A DNA stretch of 64,000 nt, from NCBI GenBank assembly GCA_963920665.1, contig OY987273.1, positions 14,138,501-14,202,500 on the forward strand, written 5' to 3'. This document shows, piece after piece, positions 25,238 through 36,279 of the stretch; the first letter of the stretch is position 1; each line of letters starts with the position of its first letter. The notes beneath the pieces were generated by a model. That model was not told the DNA's origin and searched no databases. It saw nothing but the letters and a program-made list of their open reading frames with translations. This DNA is from Straminergon stramineum (Eukaryota > Streptophyta > Bryopsida > Hypnales > Calliergonaceae). The position numbers and the translations under genes are program-made.

Positions 25238-25734
25238 TTTAGGTCGAGTCGAGCTAAAAGCTTAAATTTCTTCATACAAATGAAGAACTTCGGGATCAAT
25301 GAATCCAATATACTCACGAATCAAATATGCAACCTCTCAATTTAGGTTGAGTCCATCGAAACAACAAAAATCAAGTCTCCCAAAACAATTTCAAGTTTAA
25401 TGCATCACTCAATTTAGGTCAAGTCGACCTAAATCAACATTTAGGGAGAAACTGATATCCACACAAATGGTTTGTTATTAGTTTTGCAATGAAAACTATA
25501 AAGTTTAACAAACTAAAAAGATAGCATAGGTCAAATCGACCTAAATCTTATTGAAACAATAGGACACATGCCGTATGAGAAGAGACCGAGAAGCTCAAAA
25601 TACCTCTAATCACAATACCTCGGATTTTAGTCTAGTTTACTCAATCATATGTAGCGATACGGATAAACATTTTAGAAAACAAAAACTGGACAAATCCTAA
25701 ACCGTCAATTGGATTTAGGTCAAGTCGACCTAAT
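25238..25734. repeat. 21-bp odd palindromes, cluster 2 (5' of accessory gene)
   Basis: Copies of the TTTAGGTCGA-N-TCGACCTAAA type at 25238-25258, 25413-25433, about 25527-25546 and 25715-25734, with a weaker one near 25340. They lie directly upstream of the first recognisable coding exon at 25773, mirroring cluster 1, which lies directly upstream of DUF7869-like gene A on the other strand. Confidence 0.85.
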
Positions 25735-25772
25735 CTTTAAATTGACATTGATAGTGTTTAGCATATTTCAGA

Positions 25773-28700
25773 ATGGAAGAACAAATTCCAAGACTTGAAG
25801 CGTTCTTCAAAAGATGTGAGACCCCTCACGAAGAGGAGGACAGAGATGACATTGATAATGATGGAGATTACTAGGAGTTCCAAAACCCAGAGAAAGTTGG
25901 AGAATGGACTTTGCAAATGATTCCATTTAAGAATCTCATCTTCTTCTCCTACAAATACATAGATAGTGAAACATTCTACTTTGTCTCATTTGATGAGAAG
26001 ATCAAGGACATTGCCCATGACAAGGGGTCTATGATCAAAATTCATTGTGTGACAGCCCAAACGGGGATTCCAAATGAACGACAGTGCCACTTCACAATTG
26101 TTCTCGACTCCGATAAGATTCCATTAAATATTACACCATTTATTATGACTCTTGAACCTACGGAGTATCGAACAAAGATTTCAGAGATGGAGAAGAAGAT
26201 TGATAATAACTTCTTCCACAATGTTGCCGGAAAGCTATTCATTGGAAAAACATTGTGCAATCGGCTGTGAACGCTCTTTGTGACCTTCAAGATTCTCAAA
26301 GCAAAGTTGGAATCGAAGAAGAGGGATATGTTTGCACGATTTGTTTCTCACGAAATTCTTGCTACTGAAGTGGAGGGTCAAGCTTCGATGGGTACACCTG
26401 GAACCCAAAGTAGTTGGGGAACTTAAAAGAAATATAAATACGAGAACCCCTTTGGCTGCACCAGTCAAAAGTAAACTAGCTTCTTCTTTTGTTTAGAATC
26501 TGAAGGAAAAGAACTATGAGGAGGCTAGTTTCGCATCAACAGTTATTGACATTCCTGAAGCACGCGACCCACAATGAAATCACGACTACAAACTATCAAC
26601 AGAGGCTTATAAGAACTACTCGGCAATATGTATAGATGCGTATGTGTTCGAGATTGACTAGAAAAAGTCAATCTCCATTGATCAAATGATTCCAACACCA
26701 TCAGACATGAACATCAGGAGCCATGAAAAGAGACTTGTGGCCGACATCATGCATTATATGCATATGCCAGACAAGTCAACAAAACAAACACTATGTGTTA
26801 TGTCGGTCGATCAAATAGAGAAGCCCACACCTGAGTCATGGGATAAAATTAAAGGTGGAAAGTTTTATTTTATAAATGGACAACATAGTGTAACGCCTAG
26901 CAAGATGATGGTGGAACAAAAGCTAGATGAGTCCATTGTGAAACATTTTAGGAAATGGGATTGCTACGTCATTTGGTATAAAGACAACGGGAAATTGCGC
27001 TCCATCTCTGTGTACTACAACAGGGCAAATCACTTTGTTGCCATGAAGCCCTCATGGTCTACGAATATCCTAGGCGCAAGATCAGTTTGGGTAACAATGG
27101 TGAGGCCATGGAACCCAAAAGAACCCTCACCAGTCAATACCCTATCAAATGCTTGACGCAACGTAGAGAATAAGGCCAACGCTTTGAAATTCAAGGTAAC
27201 CATTTAGGTCGAGTCGACCTAAAGGTGAAAGATTTAAATGATCGTATTCTAAAGTTTTTCATTGGCCTTGTTAGATTGAGTCGACCTAAACGAGATTTGA
27301 TATAAACTGAGCTTCTGATTGTGTGTTTCAGGAGTTTGTGAAAGCAATGAATGCCAGGTTTGCGATGCTCAATGTTGTCAAGTCCTAGAAGGCTTCAAGG
27401 GGGAAGGATGGTGAAGAGAAGTTGAAGATCACCAATGAATTGCAGATCATCACCGCTCTTGATTCAGTCTTTTCACTTTGGAGTGAGGTTATATCAAGTA
27501 ATGCGCATGGCGAGCTCATTGACCCAAACACTCTAATGCCCTTCAATAAAAAGGCTGGATGGAAGTCAGAATCTGGGAACCTAACACACAAATTCTTCAA
27601 GTGGTTAGGGAACCTTTCTTACGACGACATGACCAAGCTAGCGAAGCACATTCTACATTAGGACATAGGGAAGAGGACGCACAAGTACCCAAAGGTGACA
27701 ATAAATCAGGTGTCATCAGTGCTTGAGAGTTGCTATACTTGCAAAGAGTGGATGGAGCGGCAAAAACGAAAATATCTCGTGAAGAAAGAGCTTCATAACC
27801 TAGACCCAAATTTGGGTCTCCTGAATGCTTTTAACGACCTTAATGTGGAGAAGTGGAGGGACTTCAAGAAAAGTCGTTGTATCACAAGTGCTACCATGTA
27901 TGTTCTCCTCGAGTAGTGTGGAGACGATTACTGGAAGGAGGCTAAGCAAACTAAAGCCAAGAACAAAAAAGCCGAAGAGATATCTCCGTATGCCGCCGAA
28001 TTCTTCAGGGTCTTCCTCGAACGGAGAACTAACTTTGTGAAGCCTCTAATCATTGCACACTACCAGCCATACAACATCAATTCTAATATACACTTAGATT
28101 GGCCGGCAAGAGTGTGGAAGGAAAACACTGCGGCTGATATCAAATTCGGAATTATTGACTTCCGATATGCTCCTATAGTCTTGAACAAGGACAAGTGCAC
28201 GCCGGTGATGCCTTACTTCTACGTGGCAATGAAGTCCTTCCAAGAGATGAAGAAGCCATTATTGGAGGAGGTCACGACGTGGCTCTTCATCTGCTCAGAT
28301 CTTGTTGAGCAAACGCAAGCTTTGCATTATGTGTAGACCAGCAAGGACCTCAAGGATCACAAGATGGCGTACGCAAATTACTAGCCCGCAAAGCACGAGC
28401 GGATGGGTGACTATTCCGCGAGCAACAACAAGGCTAGCGAAAATTTTTATCTTATATTCTTGTAGAGTCCGGACAATGCTATCATCTGGATTCCGAAGCT
28501 AGCATATCGCGCTCCAGACACCGACGTATTCAAGAAGCCCAAGGCATACAATGAGCTGCAATGTAGAATTCACAATACAGAGCTCAGAATGGAATTCTAT
28601 CTTCATATCCTGGATAGGTTTGCTATGGGAGGGAGAAGTGTGATGTTGCTTTTCGGTGGTGCAAAGTTCACATGTGCAACGATGGTAAGTCCCTTTTAGG

Positions 28701-29965
28701 TCGAATCGACCTAATGTAGCAACTATGAAACGGTGATTAGTCATTAAGTATTCATTTATCTGAGTTTGCGGAGTTAGGTCGAGTTGACCTAAGTAGGCAA
28801 GGTGATAACGTAAATACTTATTGAATGGAAAGAAATACTATTTTTTAGGTGGGTTCGACCTAATCTCATCATGTACTCTTTGTATAACAAATTTGTTTCT
28901 TTAGATTCATCGAAGATGATGGGATATAATGTTTTCGCAATTGGAACATCAGACAAGTTTGATAGATGGATGACCATAGCGGAGTTGGGAAAATTGTTGG
29001 ACAAAAATGATTTCCTTCCGAAGGGCTATTTTGTGGACAAAGATAGATTTAGTAGAAAACCTAGTGATGGTGCAACACCTATGACGCCTATATCTAACAA
29101 GAGGAGGCGGAAATTGGCTTGGGATTTGCCATATACACCATCTTCACCTGGATTTCCCTCGTTGCAAATAGGTCCATCGTCATAGAGTGTGGACCTGTCC
29201 ACAGATGAAGAGGAGGAGGCTGACTATGGCATTGGAGACGATGATGTGACGCCTATCAACCTCTCTTGGAGTATTTGGGGGTCTTCTCTGTCATTAGGGC
29301 CAACAGTGGAGATGCGCACCATGGAGGCACAGCCTTCTAGTACACCACCGCCATCTGCACGCCAAAACATAAGTGGGAAACAGAAGAGGCAGTCTCACAA
29401 CCAGGAAGACTATGGTACTCAAATCGCAGAGTTGAGGAACAAATGGGTGTTGGATCGAGCAATGACAATGGAAATGTACCAGCAAATGAACCAGCGGATG
29501 GATAAGATACAAGAGTTCATCTTGCTGCAAGTAGAGAAAAATGATAATAATTTTGCTGCCATCCTGAATCAGCTTCGTGGTGCACAACCACTAGCGGCAC
29601 TTCCTCCGAGTACTTCAGTTCCTCATTTGATGCTAGACGGTCAACCGTTAGGGTCCTTGGATAGTGGAGGTTCCAGCTTCGCGGAGCTTGTGCAAATGCT
29701 GACATTGCAAATCATGCGGCCTCCATCTATCGTGGCTTCACCTTCTCTTACTGCTTCTATCGTGGCTTCCCCTCCTGATTTTGCTGTGCCTCTTCTGCCT
29801 TTGCCAAGTGAGTCATGTCCTATCAATCCCCCTCCTCCGAAATCTGACGTTGTGGCTACCACGGACCAACATATCAATGTTGCCACTAATGTCCAACCTG
29901 TTGAAGCCGATTCCATCGAGTTTGGGATAGTCACTCCATCACAAAGGACTACACCAATAGGTTGA
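25773..29965 (+). pseudogene. ParB/DGQHR-like plus amino-methyltransferase-like protein, broken
   Basis: Exons: 25773-27195 (includes one phase change near 26470), 27332-28684, 28905-29965. The intron 27196-27331 is a clear GT-AG, phase 0, and carries two palindromes. The domain near 26850-27090 reads GGKFYFINGQHSVTPSKMM, then WDCYVIWYKDN and SVYYNRANHF; FINGQHS resembles the DGQHR/ParB-Srx signature. Then GIIDFRYAPIVL near 28150 may be a degenerate DPPY motif, and GGRSVMLLFGGAKFTCATM near 28650 with MGYNVFAIGTSDKFDRW after the next intron resembles motif I and following strand of beta-class N4/N6 amino-methyltransferases (motif IV before motif I). The 3' end is acidic, Pro/Ser-rich with a short coiled coil. 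About ten in-frame TAG codons (27386, 27659, 27914, 28334 and others). The last intron as drawn leaves a phase mismatch, another sign of decay. Confidence 0.55.
27203..28864. repeat. 21-bp odd palindromes, intronic copies
   Basis: 27203-27223 is a perfect inverted repeat: TTTAGGTCGA, G, TCGACCTAAA. Others: 27270-27290, 28695-28714, 28774-28792 and 28844-28864. The first two lie in the intron 27196-27331 and the other three in the intron that starts at 28685. None falls in a coding exon. Further copies are at 29999-30019 and 35033-35053, again between coding blocks. Confidence 0.85.
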
Positions 29966-30029
29966 GAGAATGTGTATCACTCGATGTCATTTGTATAGTT
30001 TAGGTCGACTCGAGCTGATGTATATCATT

Positions 30030-33000
30030 GTCGCAGCACAGGATAAGTAAATTCCCTATTATGCTCACAAAAATCACTCTAGAGCATAACGAAGTGACTC
30101 TAAAGATCGAACCCACGAGATTCTGTGAAGTATTTACTTGGTTTGGACGAGTAAGCGCTTTCACCCTCTCAAACTTCCTTTCCGGTCCTAGATCTAAAAC
30201 CGAAAACCAACAACCACCCAGAGGATCCGGACCGGATTACTTCCCACCCGATTCAGAAATCCTCCATTAAAACCAATTCTCTCAATCTCCAAGACCTAAA
30301 CAATTCCGGTCCTGGTACTACTCTGAACCAATCCACTCCGGCTGGTTCCTGTATCTTCCCAACACTCTTCCGGTTTAGTTTTGCCTCTGTTGGACCATCA
30401 GAGGGTTCGCCGCTTAGGTGCCTGAGTGGTAGGCCCACCACTCCTTCTACGGATTATAGTGGTTGAAGACCCACTGTTCTCTCCCTTCCTTTCCTAACTA
30501 ACTCGGATCCGGTTTGATCCCTCACAACAATCCAGACAGCAATCCGGAATGCAGGTCACACACAGATCCCCCGTACGATCCGTTCTTACTACAACGACCT
30601 CAATGCCAGCTCCTACCCGTGTGAAGCTAGGTGGCTACAAGTGTACTCGTCCGTTCCAACAGTACCTAGGATCATTCCGTTTACCAATCTATGGTGATGA
30701 GACCTCTTAGAAGGTCGGACACTCGACCGGACTACCCGTCCAGGAGTTCTAGCGCGACTAAGGATACCCTCCCTATGCGCCTAGCCTAACAGCGGCTATC
30801 TCACCCGGAACTTCAAAACCCTAGATCTTGTTGAGGCACTGAAATACACTCCCAACACTTACACAACCTGCACACACTAAGGATCGGAAACTATCGCACT
30901 AAGGGGAGAAATCTAACCACAACTCTGCCTTGCACCTTCCTAACTTCACATCATGCAAACCTGCCAAGCTTGGGAGACACACACAACGAGAGAGCGCATA
31001 CAAAGGTACAACAAAATTGCAAAAAGAAGACTCCCAGCATCCCTCGCGGGCGCTGACTATATACATTTCAAAAAGTTACAAATGGGCGGGAAAACTCGCG
31101 AAAGTTCCGCCGCCATCTCGGTCAGACTTTCCGGTCCTACCTACTCCCCACTTGGACCGGAACAAGTTCCGTATCCGTTCCTACTCTACCTACTCTGCAC
31201 ATCCTAAGTCCCTATCCACGATCCGATGGTCGCGCTATCCGCTCCCGAGTCCATCTGCTCAAAAACCTCGTTGAGGTTCCGACTCCTCTCGATCTCCTAA
31301 GGTCGAGGAACCGGATTGCCTTCTATGGACGTGGGCGGTGAGTCCAAGTCGATGGCGGTCCCAGGCGTGCCGACCTGGGTCGTTTTCTTGGACTTCGGGG
31401 TCGTATCCTTCCCCTCTCCAGCTGTCACTTCCGGGAACGAATCCGGGAGGGAGATATCCGAGAGTCGGATACCGTGAGAGCAGGTTGCTCCTGAAAGCAT
31501 CTGGGTACTCTCCTCCATCCGGTCCGCTGCCTTCCGTGCCTCTTGCATTATCGCTTCTACCTACTCGGCAAAGTCGTTGAGGATACGCACCATCCGGGTA
31601 CCGGATAGCTTCTTCTCCTCGTGCACCCGCTCGTCAAATAACTTGGCCTTGGTGAGGGCCATTCTGGTCTCCCCGAACGTGGCCTTCACTTGCTCCATCA
31701 TCTGCCGAGCATCCTCTACAATAGATTTGGTGGCTGCGAAGTTCTCCTGGTGCACCAAGATCTCCGTCTTCATCCGATCCACCTCCTCTTGTAACCGGTG
31801 GATCTCTGCTTCTTGCTTCCGGGACTCGATCGGATCAAAAATACAGGCTGCCACCTTTTCCGGTAGCTCCTGGTTGGGTGCTGCTCCCACCAACTACCCG
31901 ATGGCTACTAATATCCTCTTCTTCCGTTCCCAGTCCATCCGGATGTCGTAGAGGACCTTCACCAAAGGTGGGAACGGATCCTCGGGATCCACTACCTTCT
32001 CCTCTTCCGGTTTCCCTTCCGGTGCTGGAGCGTTGGGCCTAGGTGGCGTCCCTCGTTTATTTGGGGAGGTAGTCTTGTGACGCTTGACCGGCGGTACTGG
32101 CGTCTCCTCGTCTTCTGACTCTGAATCCTCTCCCGGTTCAGAACCGGATTCGCTCTCCTGATCCGATCCTGATTCCCCATATCTGAGAACTACCTCCTGA
32201 TTCTTATACACCTCGTCCTCTCTGTCGTTCAGGAGTTGATTCGATTGATACAGGTGCATCAAGTAGGGTCTGATTGGAGTTGCCCTACTCTTTCCGATTC
32301 TACTGACTAACTGGAGCACCAGATCGGAAATGATCCGGGCCCAGTCGACTTTCCGGTCCCCCCTCAGGGCCCCGAAAATAGTGTTCGCAAGGGTAATCGT
32401 TACCCTTATTGGCTTCTCCGGATGGAGGATTGGAACGAGGAACTGCAGGAGTCGGCGGTTCCGCTCATCCTTATAGTCCTCGATGGCGTATCCGTCCTTT
32501 GGGTTGACTGCTCCTTCGAACTTGCCCCGGACGAAGTCGTCCTTTCGGTTGGCCATCCCGAATCCTCTCGGCTGGAAGCTGTACACTGACCTCCAGACCT
32601 CTTCCGTCCAGAGAGGCGGAACTGCTCTCAGCGTATTATCAAACTCGTTAGACACTTTCCTCGAGAGTTCCCGGACGAAGACTTCCTCCTTGAAACCCTA
32701 GGGTTTGGTTGCAAACCCTATGCAACCCATGGAGTTCAAGTCGTCCATGAGTTCCGCTCGAGTATCCTCTGACAACGGGATAACCGGAACTACTTTCCGG
32801 AGTTTAACATCTGATGACGAGCTAGCCTGACCTCTAGTCCTTTTGAGCTGCGGCATGATCGCGCATGAGCTGATGGGAACCCTTTCCAATCCTGCCTTAC
32901 TGTCGCTCTCCTAGCCGCACGTCCCGTTCTTTTCTTTCACTCTCCGATCTCAACCGGAAATCAAGCTAACATTGTAGCGGACACTAGAACAGTCGCGAAA

Positions 33001-33345
33001 AACACTTGCCACAGTACCTGACACGGAATGCCTAAGCTGACAGACACGAGGAGCGCTGGAAAATGAAAAAGTGAAAAGGGGTGCAACTGGCCAGCCCAGC
33101 CCCTTTATACTAGTTGGACCCCATTGCCACCTCAGCTTGACCTAATCCGGATCCGGTTCGTCTAAGGTATCCGGTCCATCACTTCTCCGGTCCGACATCC
33201 GCTCTTATCTATTTATTCTTTGGAAACGGGATGGAGCAGATCTTGTTGCTAACCCATTCTCCACTTCTATTTCTGCTCCTTCTGGTTTCTTAACCCAATC
33301 CGGATATCCCTATCTAGCTATCCGGTTAGTATTACTAATTAAAAC
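30030..33345 (-). mobile_element. Inserted CCGG-rich element with a gag-like ORF
   Basis: This 3.3-kb block is GC-richer than its surroundings and full of TCCGG/CCGGAT words, and it breaks the intron between accessory exons ending at 29965 and starting at 33562. It carries one long minus-strand ORF (31297-32856), ~1.2 kb of non-coding DNA after it and ~0.5 kb before it. I found no long terminal repeats, no target duplication and no reverse transcriptase, so it may be a non-autonomous retroelement. Borders are set by composition and are approximate. Confidence 0.5.
31297..32856 (-). pseudogene. Gag-like transposon ORF, three in-frame TAGs
   Basis: From ATG 32856 (MPQLKRTRGQASSSS) one frame runs 519 codons to TAG 31297 and is interrupted only by TAG at 32698, 31894 and 31561. 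Order: a conserved globular part (LWTEEVWRSVYSFQPRG, then VTITLANTIFGALRGDRKVDWARI), a very acidic linker with SESGSEPGEDSESEDEE, a basic patch VKRHKTTSPNKRG, a coiled coil (EIHRLQEEVDRMKTEI) and a Ser/Pro-rich tail. It resembles uncharacterised plant transposon proteins that occupy the gag position; no zinc knuckle was seen. No indels, so decay is by point change only. Confidence 0.6.
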
Positions 33346-33561
33346 CAAAAAAATTAGAATTTCATGTTGCCACAATCATAGTCTTGATATAGTTGTAGAT
33401 TTTGAATTAGACTAACTCTTTTTTGAAAATGAACATATGGTGGACTAAACGATGGAGATCTAAATTTTGACAATGATTTTTTGTATCTTATTGACTAAAA
33501 GTTCAGGAATTAATATATGGAATTCTTACAAATTATTTTTGTATACATTCCCCAATTGCAG

Positions 33562-34798
33562 GCTTAGTTGATGTCGATGTTGTGCCTTCCACATCCATTC
33601 TCAAATCTCCAACAAAACAACCTACTCTCCTTGTTGATGACATTTCTATAGAAGAGACTCAGCCCTCGCAATTGGATGATAGGGCTCCAGAGCAAAATGT
33701 TGAGCCATCGTAGGAACCTATTCTTCTAGAAGAGGACTTATCTCTCTTGGATGATGTTCACATAGAGGTCAAAGATCAAGGTGTAGCCTTGAAGGTTTGG
33801 GAAGAGGATAATGCTTTGCCTGGAGCAACTCTTGACAAGGTAATTTACTTAATTTTCTTGCAATTGCTTTGGGTTCTCCTTGTTTCTATTGTCGATAGTC
33901 ATGTATGTATTCATGTAGTTATCATTTCTCTTTCATTTTGTTTCTTCAAAGTATGCCAGTGCAGTCTACTAACTGGATGCGCATTCGTCCATTTGATAGC
34001 AGGGATCGGGTTCTCATTGTCTTCATGGAGGGACGTCGAAGGAGGTCAAACATCTGCTGAGGTCTAGGGGGGCAAAGAAGTGGCTGAACGTTGTCCTCGA
34101 CCTCAATGGAATATTATGTGTCTATAATGATATTAAGTCCAAAGGCTAGTACAGTCATGTACGGGAATCCTTGCAAGGGCACTCTGCCACAGTTCCCACA
34201 GTGGTGGAGAAGAAAGAAGTCTATGTCAGGCCAAATTGCTCAGAATTCCTAAGAGAGTTAGGAATGATAGCTATCATTTTGGTTTGGAGCTCAATGACGA
34301 TATTGAACACCAAAGGTGTTTATAAACATCTATTCACTGGTCTGGAAATGCCCTTCCTTATACTTGGATAAGACTTGTGCACAATGTTGAAGTGCAGGGA
34401 TGGTTCTGGAAAGATCACTACTTTCAAGGAACCCGATACGAGCAAGTGGCTATTTCTCAAAAACCTAAGCACGTTGTTTAATGGCTCACGAGGGAATTTT
34501 ATGTTAGAGAATACTATTATGGTGGACGACAATCCGATGAAGCACATATTGAACAAGCCCGAGAATGTAGTTCTCCCGGACACATGGTCGAATAGGGGGA
34601 ATGGACCAAAAGATATGTTTCTCGTAGACATCCTTCTGCCCTAGTTCAAGCGCCTTCATGCGGCGCATGAGCAAGGGTTGAAGTCGTTTAGAGAGAAGAG
34701 CTCGGGGAAAATGGGGCGGCGAATGCTTTGTGAGGAACGAAGTCATCGAGAGTACAACAAGCTAATGAAAGGAGTTCAAACGTCTTTGAGTTTCAGAT
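33562..34798 (+). pseudogene. FCP1/NIF-type HAD phosphatase-like gene, broken
   Basis: Exon 33562-33839 encodes an acidic linker (VDDISIEETQPSQLDD; TAG at 33711). After a GT-AG intron, 34004-34798 encodes a NIF/FCP1-like domain: KKWLNVVLDLNGILC (HAD motif I, second Asp replaced by Asn), VYVRPNCSEFLREL, ILVWSSMTILNTKGVYK (motif II Ser/Thr), MPFLILG then TAA where family members, as I recall, have Gln, and NTIMVDDNPMKHI (motif IV) with LPDTWSNRG. FCP1-like enzymes dephosphorylate proteins such as the RNA polymerase II tail; the changed motif I argues against catalysis here. TAG stops at 34144 and 34642. It could be the C-terminal part of the preceding gene or a separate gene. Confidence 0.7.
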
Positions 34799-35174
34799 AG
34801 ACTTCAGCTTATGATGATTAGTATTTAAATTAGCTGCAGATATTGTGCGCTGTCATTGGAATTTGTCTTCTCCATTGCATTTTAGCTCGCATCGAACTAA
34901 ATTGTACATAGTTTTTGGATTTTGTAATATTGTATTTTGTAAGAAATATTTGCAGTATGAATAAAACAAGAAAGCTTTAATACCTTGGAGTGTCTTTGTT
35001 TTTAAATTGTTGTTGAATGCTTCTAGGAGTGTTTTAGGTTGATCCAACCTAATCTGGTTCGGTGGGTACTTTTATCAAAGATTTGCCATATGCTAGGACA
35101 ATTGGTTTGTGCATCTTCTCTTCTCTCATTGCTCTTCATTGATGCAAATCTTGTATATTGATTTTCGTTTCAGG
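34799..35174. other. Intron-like spacer with one palindrome copy
   Basis: Non-coding, AT-rich. It contains a diverged palindrome (TTTTAGGTTGATCCAACCTAAT) at 35033-35053 and ends in a polypyrimidine tract and acceptor (TTCGTTTCAG) before 35175. Confidence 0.5.
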
Positions 35175-35830
35175 CCCTCCGTACATTATTGTCTCTAGTT
35201 CAGAATGCAAGTCTAACTTGCACAGCATCGACTGATTCGTTCATGGAGTATGGCCAGAATGCAATCCTCAGCACGAGGAACTTCCTGTGCTCTACGGCTA
35301 CGGCAAATTCTACAATGGACTTCTCCCTTAAGCCCATGGACGATACTGTGGTGGACAGTCCACCAAATGGAGCTCCCCGTCTGCTAAAGTCATGCTCACC
35401 TTCTCCTTTATAGCCCATGGCCGCTACAATGTCACAAATGTCGCCATCTGCCCTAGTCATAGTGCCACAGAGGAAGTTGTATGATGACACACATGTCCCT
35501 ATGTCCTTCCTCGTCATGGAAGCATTGGTGCTGGAAAATAAAATAATTGAAGGTTCTATAGGTGGTTGTTCTCAACAACCTCTAATTCCGTTGGATCATG
35601 TCAAGTCCCTAGGTGTGCGGAAGACAAAGATTCACGATGGAGTTCCGCCAAATCACCGCACTCTTCCATTTTTCGATGCATGGGATTGGAAGCTCATTAA
35701 GCTTCAGAGGTGACAAAGTCTGCGAGAGTACAAGAAAAAGGACACTAGATACAGTTGTGGGCCGGAAATTCGTCGGGCATTGGATATACTTAAGAGTAAA
35801 TCACACAGGTAGCTTGCTTTAATAGTATAG
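35175..35830 (+). pseudogene. Unknown 3' exon of the accessory block
   Basis: Opens after the acceptor at 35173-35174 and reads ALRTLLSLVQNASLTC, then MDFSLKPMDDTVVDS, VPQRKLYDDTHVPMSF and FFDAWDWKLIKLQR, with TAG at 35412, TGA at 35713 and TAG near 35809. Frame continuity through several hundred bases with few stops supports a coding origin. No family recognised. It follows the FCP1-like gene on the same strand and is separated from it by a palindrome-bearing spacer, so it may be its last exon. Confidence 0.4.
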
Positions 35831-36279
35831 GTGTTGAGACCTTACATACAAAAATGCTTTTGGAAAGTGTATATAAAACTCAATACTTGGGTCATTCACA
35901 CTTTGGAGGAATACGTAAAAATGTTACTATCCCTTGTTATAGTGCACAACAGAAAAGAAAGTGAAAGAGCTATTGGAACTAGCGTGACAACTAGAATAGC
36001 CAAAAAAATGGAAGACTTATTGTAACAATTGAACTTCTTTATAATTATAACACATTTTGTGGATGATGTATTGTACATCTTCTACTTTTAGATGTTGGAT
36101 CATTAAATATATAAGACTCAAATATACTGCATTTTGGTGTTTATGGGACCGCAATAATCATTGGTTATGGTTTATGTGCCTGTACATACTCCCATTTCGA
36201 TGCAAATAGATTTCCATTGTGCTCCAAATACACTCCGATTTCAATGGAAAACTCCCATTTTAATGAATATTGTGTTTTT

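Noticed and set aside
35741..35775. CACTAGATACAG as a possible 5' CACTA terminus
   Set aside because: Matches the 3' terminus only for CACTAGA and lies within the coding frame KKDTRYSCGPEIRR of the accessory block.
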